A DNA stretch of 64,000 nt from Mytilus galloprovincialis (lineage: Eukaryota; Mollusca; Bivalvia; Mytilida; Mytilidae), in NCBI RefSeq assembly GCF_965363235.1, contig NC_134847.1:54220439-54284438 (forward strand), given 5' to 3'. Below are positions 58,445 through 64,000 of the stretch, in pieces; positions within the stretch are counted from its first letter, which is position 1, and each line of letters begins with the position of its first letter. The position numbers and the translations under genes were made by a program. The notes under the pieces are model-generated. The model was not told the DNA's origin and searched no databases. It worked only from the letters and a program-made list of their open reading frames with translations.

Positions 58445-59914
58445 GTATAGCTTGGAGTGCCAAAAATACATTTAACACAAAACAACAATCAACATAATGC
58501 AACTTTTAAATGGGAGGCAATCTAATTTAAATCATAAACAATCGTTCTTACAAATGCACCACTGGTTCTGTGTCTTTTACATGTTTGTCGCTGACAGATT
58601 TCGACTACAAGGGCGACTCAGTTACCCGTATATTGTAAGTGAAAGAACCAACCAATAAGAATACTTTAAAATAGTTTTAATATGACAATTACAATGTTTA
58701 AGTTCTAGTGAGTTAACAAGAAAGGGAACTCATTACATGGAAGAAATACGTTTGTTACATATGCTTTTCGTTCTATTGTATTAGTTTAAATATATAATGT
58801 TTGTGTTTTTTCTAAAATAATTAACATTATTCAAAATGTAAAGCACACACTATGTTAAAACTTTGTAATTGACATTAGTACTCTTTATCACATGTTTGAC
58901 TCTTCTTGTACACAATATAACACATGTACGAATGGTGTAAACTGAACATATCATAAAAAGCAAATCTTTATTGTAATCGTAGAGCTGATTACAATAACGA
59001 ATTTCAAGAATGGTGTTGTTTTCACAAGATTCCTTAGGGAATCTAAAAAGGCGGATAATTTGAAATTATATGAGTGTGTTGTACTGATTTGTTGTTCGAT
59101 TTGAAACAAAATAAAACAAACAAACATGTGTATGATAAAATAAAAGACGAAATTGCATTGCCTTGTTTTCTAACAATGAACACTGATAAGAACAGGTGTA
59201 ATTGTACTCTTAATTCTAATTATCTCCTAATTCAAACTAAAAATAAATCGTTTTAACATGTTCGTTAAATTATCATTCGCCATATATGTACAAATGTGTT
59301 TTTGATATTTTATCGACTTTCTAAATATATCTCTATTTTAACACATACTGCAATAGACATTGTAGAAAAAAGTCCAAGTAATAAGGATGTTAGAATCCCA
59401 ACATCAGAGATAATAAAATTTTCTAGACAATAATACAAAAATTACCGGAAATTAGGATTCAAGTACAATGGAGGACATGTATTTAAACGTTTTATTGAAT
59501 GATATTTCAAATGCGAGCAATTTTCTGAAATAAGTGACAAGTATAAAGCTATTAACCTATGATAAAACTGTAATTAAAAAAAAGTTGAAATTGGGAAATA
59601 ATGACATTGAAATTTTAATATATGTATTTAAAGTTAAATATGTAATTACAAACGGTCTTGACTGATTCTAACTTTGGTCAATTTCTCCCGTTCATGAAAT
59701 ATTAACACTGTTATTGAATTTGTAACGTTCAGTAGCCTGAGCAGTCAACGTGGTAGATTTTATTATTACTCATTAAAGGTATGTTCATAGATATATGATA
59801 TATTACTTTTCAAGATACAAATTTAACATAAAAATGTGTATGTAAGAAAATATTGGAAAAACCATTTTATCACAACAAGTACATGTATTACTTTTCTTTG
59901 CATTTTTATTTCTT
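58445..59914. other. No gene seen
   Basis: AT-rich; no recognised repeat or exon. Confidence 0.4.
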
Positions 59915-60260
59915 TAAAGGGGCACTAGCTGTCAAATTCAAGTTCAGCAAATTCTCATATTTGATATATAACACGCCAGAACCTATACCAAAATTACAAT
60001 AAGTCTGAATACCAGTTAACTCAGCATCAGAATTGTGTGCGTATTTCATTCTAGACGCCATCTAATCAACTATCAAGATGACATTCTAACGCTGTCGACG
60101 GTCACATAACCTGATATAAACATAATCATCAATATAGATGGATTGCGACTTCGTGCAATTGGGTTTTTATAGGTCTGTTACATTTTATGTAATAGATTGA
60201 AAAAAATAATCATCATTCAACGAAATGGTCCACCTTTGTTTCACATTTTCAATATTGACA
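59915..60260 (+). repeat. M5 repeat
   Basis: AAAGGGGCACTAGCTGTCAA, TCATTCTAGACGCCATCTAA, ATATAAACATAATCATC and TTCAACGAAATGGTCCACC. Confidence 0.7.
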
Positions 60261-61498
60261 TTCTTTTCCTCTTAGTTGCCGAACACAAACGAATAATGCA
60301 TGCGTAACCAATCTCTGGCTAATTGGTTAAATTGAAGGTCTCATAAAAATTGCTTTTATGATATCGAATTATTCAACAGCGATATATATTTGCTTGTTTT
60401 GACAAAATTAAACCAAATTTGCTGCTAAAAAAGAGTTATTTTTCTTTGATTCATTTTTATTAATGATTGAACCAAACGAAATCATATTCCTTTTTTTTTT
60501 CTCATATCTCGTAGCTCGTGCGTTTTTAAGATATATACTAATGTATACTATTATATAGTATAGTAATATGGTTATAGATTATTACACCTCTTGTTTGTGG
60601 TTTACCATTTTTCCTGCAAGTTTATTGTTTTCTGTTTGGTATTAAACTAATATAAAAGATCCATTTTGTTACATCTTCGTGGTCAATGTTTTTGGCAATC
60701 GTTAATGGCAGTAAGCAGGGTTTTAAAGAACATCAGTTGTTCGAACTGTTAATCAAATGCGTTTTGTTAAAATATACTTTTTCACTATTTTGGTCTTTTT
60801 GGAAAATGTTCTTTGTGCTGTATTTAGACCCCTCTTCAACGAAAATTGTTTTACAGGCACACGTATACAAATTGCAGTCTTTATCAAACTAAGACATACG
60901 CAGCTTCTATGAGATTCATTCAACGTTTCAAGTTCAAACTTGATTTCTAAAAAAAAAAGGAAACACGATTTTCCATATCGAAAATGTGGGTGCATTTGAT
61001 CAATTTTAGATAAACCAAATATTTTGAAATTACAAAAAAGTCACATAAAATCTATGTAAGTCTTCACTACTCCACAAGTAAAATAATGATATTTTGCTTC
61101 ATTCACTAGGGTAGAACTTTAGGCGCTTTACAAAAAAGATGTATCTTTTTGTCTCTCATATTTCTCTGAAAATGTTATTTTGGACCTTTTACATGTTGTT
61201 ATGTACACAATCTTGTATACTCTACTTATTTGTCATATTTTCTGGTCGGACTGTTTTGTGCTTGCATGCATCTTTCTATCTTTCTATATTTTAAATGAAC
61301 ATTAAACATTGCACATGAAACAAAAAGAAGGGAAGGCTATAGTATTAATGCATAAACAATAAAACAAATATTTGGATAAAACTGGATGATGTGAAGAAAT
61401 TGTAAAGCTTCATTTCATAATTTTTTTTGTTTTATCTTGTTCTTCCCTAATTGTCTACAGTCTACATTGATAAATAGAAAAACACATTTGTATTGCAG
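60261..61498. other. Upstream flank of the LDLa gene
   Basis: No exon is recognised; frames at 60686-60995 on both strands are chance. The stretch presumably holds the promoter, but no convincing core element is seen. CTGTATTGCAG ending near 61499 could be an acceptor for a non-coding first exon. Confidence 0.4.
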
Positions 61499-61503
61499 GT
61501 AAA

Positions 61504-61555
61504 ATGAATATTATATGTTTGTTGCTGGTGGTAATTTGTTACTTATCTGTTTGTG
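61504..61555 (+). CDS. LDLa gene exon 1: signal peptide
   Basis: The ATG at 61504 is followed by 17 codons ending in VC and a split Gly codon before GTAAGC. The hydrophobic core is LLLVVICYL. Confidence 0.75.
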
Positions 61556-63998
61556 GTAAGCATAGCTTTATTGAAATGTCTAAACACTAGACATCGTATT
61601 CATTGCAAAGAATTTTGGGTATTCACAAAACTGATAAAACCAAGATAGATCTAACTTTTCCATTTCAAGGGTTTTACGATCATCGATTCACAAACGGAAT
61701 AAATGCAGATGAAAAATATCCTTTGAAACATGTTTTTAAGATAAATCGTTTCAATAATATTCAATAAGGTTTAATTTGTATTCGGACATGTGTCCAAATG
61801 ACAACGTTTAATGGCACGTATTTAAAGGGCATTAGCTGTCAAATGATTTTCACAGATTTGACTTAAATTATCATATCTGATTTATAACAAAGTTAAACAA
61901 ATGTTCCAATTACAAAGGAAACAATTTACAAATGCAACATTTAGATAATAATGTTGTGTGTATTTTAGACTACACGCCGTCTTAATAAACGTGAAGATGA
62001 TTCTAAGAGCTGCGATGATCATACAATTTTACACAAACATAAATATTTGAATATTGATACCCCGACAAGCACGTGCAATTGTATAATGACGATTTTTCTG
62101 CGTCATTAATTACAAAATATGTATTTCATCGTGTTACTTGTACTAGAACTTTTCTGTGTTTGTGAAATCTTTCAACGAAATGGATCTGCCTGTTACCTCA
62201 CTAATTTTACTTTCCTATGTCAGCATCTCTTTTAATGATGTAACAATTATTCAGCAAAGTGTTAAATTGTGTGTCACATGAATTTGTATTCAAATGACTT
62301 GAATTACTGATTTGCAGGCTGATAAGACATTACCGATGTTTTGGCGTACTTAGTTAAAATTGAACCAATCTGTCTGCTTGTAACAAAATAATAGTTTACA
62401 AATCTGCTTTTACATTATTAAAAACAGATATTTTGTTTACTCTTTATCGAAATAAATACATTGAGATTGTATTAAACTATACCTCAGGAATAGATTACTT
62501 TTTTTTGTGTTTGGAAAAACTTTTTAGAATGTTGGTCATCAAAGCTCTTCAACTTCGTGCTTTATTTAGCCTTTTTAACTTTTTTTAAATTCGAGCGTCA
62601 CCGATGAGTCTTGTGAGAAACGCGCGTATGACATAAATAAAAAAAATCAGCCTGGTATCTATGATAAGTTTATTGAAAATGCCAGTTGAAATGAAGTGTT
62701 TCATAAAAGAAACATAATATGGCACAAGAACTTCGGGTCATTTAAAGTGTAATAATGATAATCAAAGCGAGTTGTCCAGAAATTACCACACGTTTGTTCA
62801 TTCTTCTTTTCAGACTGCAAGTGTAAGACTGGATATATACAGTGTAACTACAGTAAAGAATGTGTCTATGCTGATCTTGCTTGTTATGGATGGAAACAAT
62901 GTCCCGATAACACATTGCCAGAGGCCTGCAGAGGTATTAAGATGAGATTAACATATGTATTTAAAAAAATCGTATAAACCTCACAAGAAAATACAATCAC
63001 TATGCAAATGCAAAATCAATCTATTTTACTATAAATAAAGGAAACAGTAGTATACCGCTGTTCAAAAGTCAAAAATCGATAAAGAAAACAAATTCAGGTT
63101 ACAAAATAAAACCGAGGAAAATTATAAGAGGAAAATAACGGAACAACAGAAACATTTAACTGCAACAAAAGCAAACACCAACATACATAGACACGGGCTT
63201 ATTGATAACACCTGCCACACTAAGGACTTGGTACATGACATTTATGGACTTTTGAGTCAAAATGTTTGGTTGAACTTGGTTTTATGACCAACTAAACCTC
63301 CCCCCTGATATTGCAATGTGAAAATATATCACTAAAAGACAACACTACATGGCCTGAATACAATAAAATCAAAGACAAGAACACTTAGCACAGGCACATG
63401 CAGAATTAAATAATATAAATATAAACATGCATATTGATCCAATTAACTGCAACAAAACCAAACACCAACATACATAGACACGGGCTTGATGATAACACCT
63501 GTCACACTCAGGACTTGGTATAGGACATTTATAGACTTTTGAGTCAAAATGTTTGGTTGAACCTGGTTTTATGACCAACTAAACCTCCCCGCTGGTATTG
63601 CAATGTGAAAATATATATCACTAAAAGACAACACTACATGGCCTGAATACAATAAAATCAAAGACAAGAATACTTAGCACAGGCACATGCAGAACTAAAT
63701 AATATAAATATACATATTCATCTATCGTTTAACTGTAAGATGCTGTTTTTCATGATTAAAATGATTGTTTGTATGTGTGTTTACTTTTTTAAATTTTGAC
63801 TTGGATGGAGAGTTGTCTCATTGGCACTCATACCACATCTTCCTATATGTATAAGAGTGTATTTATTGTCTATTTTAGATATTGCGTGTCAGAAAGGGTA
63901 TATAAAATGCAGTGACCAGCTACAATGTATAAATGCAGACCAAGTATGCCATATGAAGGAACATTGTATCGATAACAGTATACCAAGGGCTTGTAAAG
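61504..63998 (+). CDS. LDL-receptor class A-like multi-module secreted protein, 5' part
   Basis: Three exons are visible: 61504-61555, 62814-62933 and 63879-63998; the gene continues beyond the window, since a GT donor occupies the last two bases. Exon 1 gives the signal peptide MNIICLLLVVICYLSVC. Each following exon is exactly 120 nt, phase 1-1, and encodes one cysteine module. The second module has six cysteines at spacing C-x6-C-x5-C-x6-C-x5-C-x8-C, the LDLa pattern. The calcium-binding end (DCxDGSDE) is replaced by HCIDNSIP or QCPDNTLP, so calcium binding is doubtful. It is probably secreted or the extracellular part of a larger protein. Confidence 0.75.
61824..62200 (+). repeat. M5 repeat in intron 1 of the LDLa gene
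   Basis: AAAGGGCATTAGCTGTCAAA, ATTTTAGACTACACGCCGTC, ACATAAATATTTGAATATTG and TTCAACGAAATGGATCTGCC. Confidence 0.7.
62555..62675 (-). repeat. M2 repeat fragment
   Basis: GAGCGTCACCGATGAGTCTT, GAGAAACGCGCGTATGAC and GCCTGGTATCTATGATAAG. Confidence 0.7.
62814..62933 (+). CDS. LDLa gene exon 2: first cysteine module
   Basis: Acceptor TTTTCAG, donor GTATTA. It encodes DCKCKTGYIQCNYSKECVYA and then DLACYGWKQCPDNTLPEACR. It has seven cysteines, one more than a standard LDLa repeat (DCKC). Confidence 0.78.
63030..63160 (+). repeat. M3 repeat head fragment
   Basis: ACAGTAGTATACCGCTGTTC and AAAGTCAAAAATCGATAAAG match the start of the 9840 copy (ATACCACTGTTCAATAGTCA). Confidence 0.6.
63156..63728. 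repeat. Tandem duplication, 287-bp unit x2
   Basis: 63156-63442 and 63443 to about 63728 match almost throughout (ACATAGACACGGGCTT, GTTTTATGACCAACTAAACC, CTACATGGCCTGAATACAAT). The frame at 63369-63578 on the minus strand is a by-product. Confidence 0.88.
63800..63850 (-). repeat. M1 repeat head fragment
   Basis: GGAGAGTTGTCTCATTGGCA and CTCATACCACATCTTCC, just upstream of LDLa exon 3. Confidence 0.75.
63879..63998 (+). CDS. LDLa gene exon 3: second cysteine module
   Basis: Acceptor ATTTTAG, donor GT at the window end. It encodes DIACQKGYIKCSDQLQCINA and then DQVCHMKEHCIDNSIPRACK. The six cysteines match the LDLa spacing. Confidence 0.8.
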
Positions 63999-64000
63999 GT

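Noticed and set aside
1-64000. CRISPR array, rRNA, LTR or capsid-bearing element
   Set aside because: Regularly spaced short repeats, rRNA-like sequence, paired direct LTRs and gag- or capsid-like frames were looked for and not found. The tandem repeats present have no spacers.

Overview
The window looks like nuclear DNA of a marine bivalve, most likely a mussel of the Mytilus type. This is inferred from AT-rich, intron-rich DNA, invertebrate gene architecture, and several interspersed repeat families that I recognise from mussel sequence and that recur on both strands. No bacterial operon, rRNA gene, intact tRNA gene, CRISPR array or recognisable LTR element is visible.

The core (12.6-54.3 kb) is a tandem array of three paralogous plus-strand genes, here called A (12656-27912), B (34988-40401) and C (42494-54321). 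Each has five exons, and all introns are in phase 1. They encode a secreted protein: signal peptide, PAN/apple-like domain (exon 1), thrombospondin type 1 repeat (exon 2), and a fibrinogen-like domain of the contactin-associated-protein (CNTNAP/neurexin IV) type (exons 3-5). The joined exons of A (357 aa) and B (360 aa) close exactly in frame with canonical splice sites. C carries an in-frame stop and a one-base deletion in exon 4 and looks like a recent pseudogene. Flanks, promoters and 3' ends of the copies are also homologous, so the array grew by tandem duplication. The order of domains is unusual and I do not recognise a described family with it.

At the right end (61.5-64 kb) a different plus-strand gene begins: a signal-peptide exon followed by at least two 120-bp, phase 1-1 exons. 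Each encodes one LDL-receptor class A-like module. The gene runs out of the window.

The rest is dominated by mobile DNA. At 2.98-7.46 kb lies a 4.5-kb terminal-inverted-repeat element with hairpin ends and repeated subterminal motifs, hosting a broken LINE. Other elements are a decayed Tc1/mariner transposase (11-12 kb), several foldback or MITE elements (0.64-1.05, 4.65-4.78, 13.8-14.3, 18.8-19.1 and 23.6-24.4 kb), a Penelope-like reverse transcriptase relic (20.9-21.8 kb) and a composite tandem repeat element (19.6-21 kb, relative at 28.1-28.7 kb). Intron 1 of gene C holds a two-gene DNA transposon (46.4-49.9 kb). In it, a DDE-like transposase is paired, head to head, with a protein carrying a P2X7-ballast-like cysteine/tryptophan domain. 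The most interesting items are the PAN-TSP1-CNTNAP-like gene array and this two-gene transposon.
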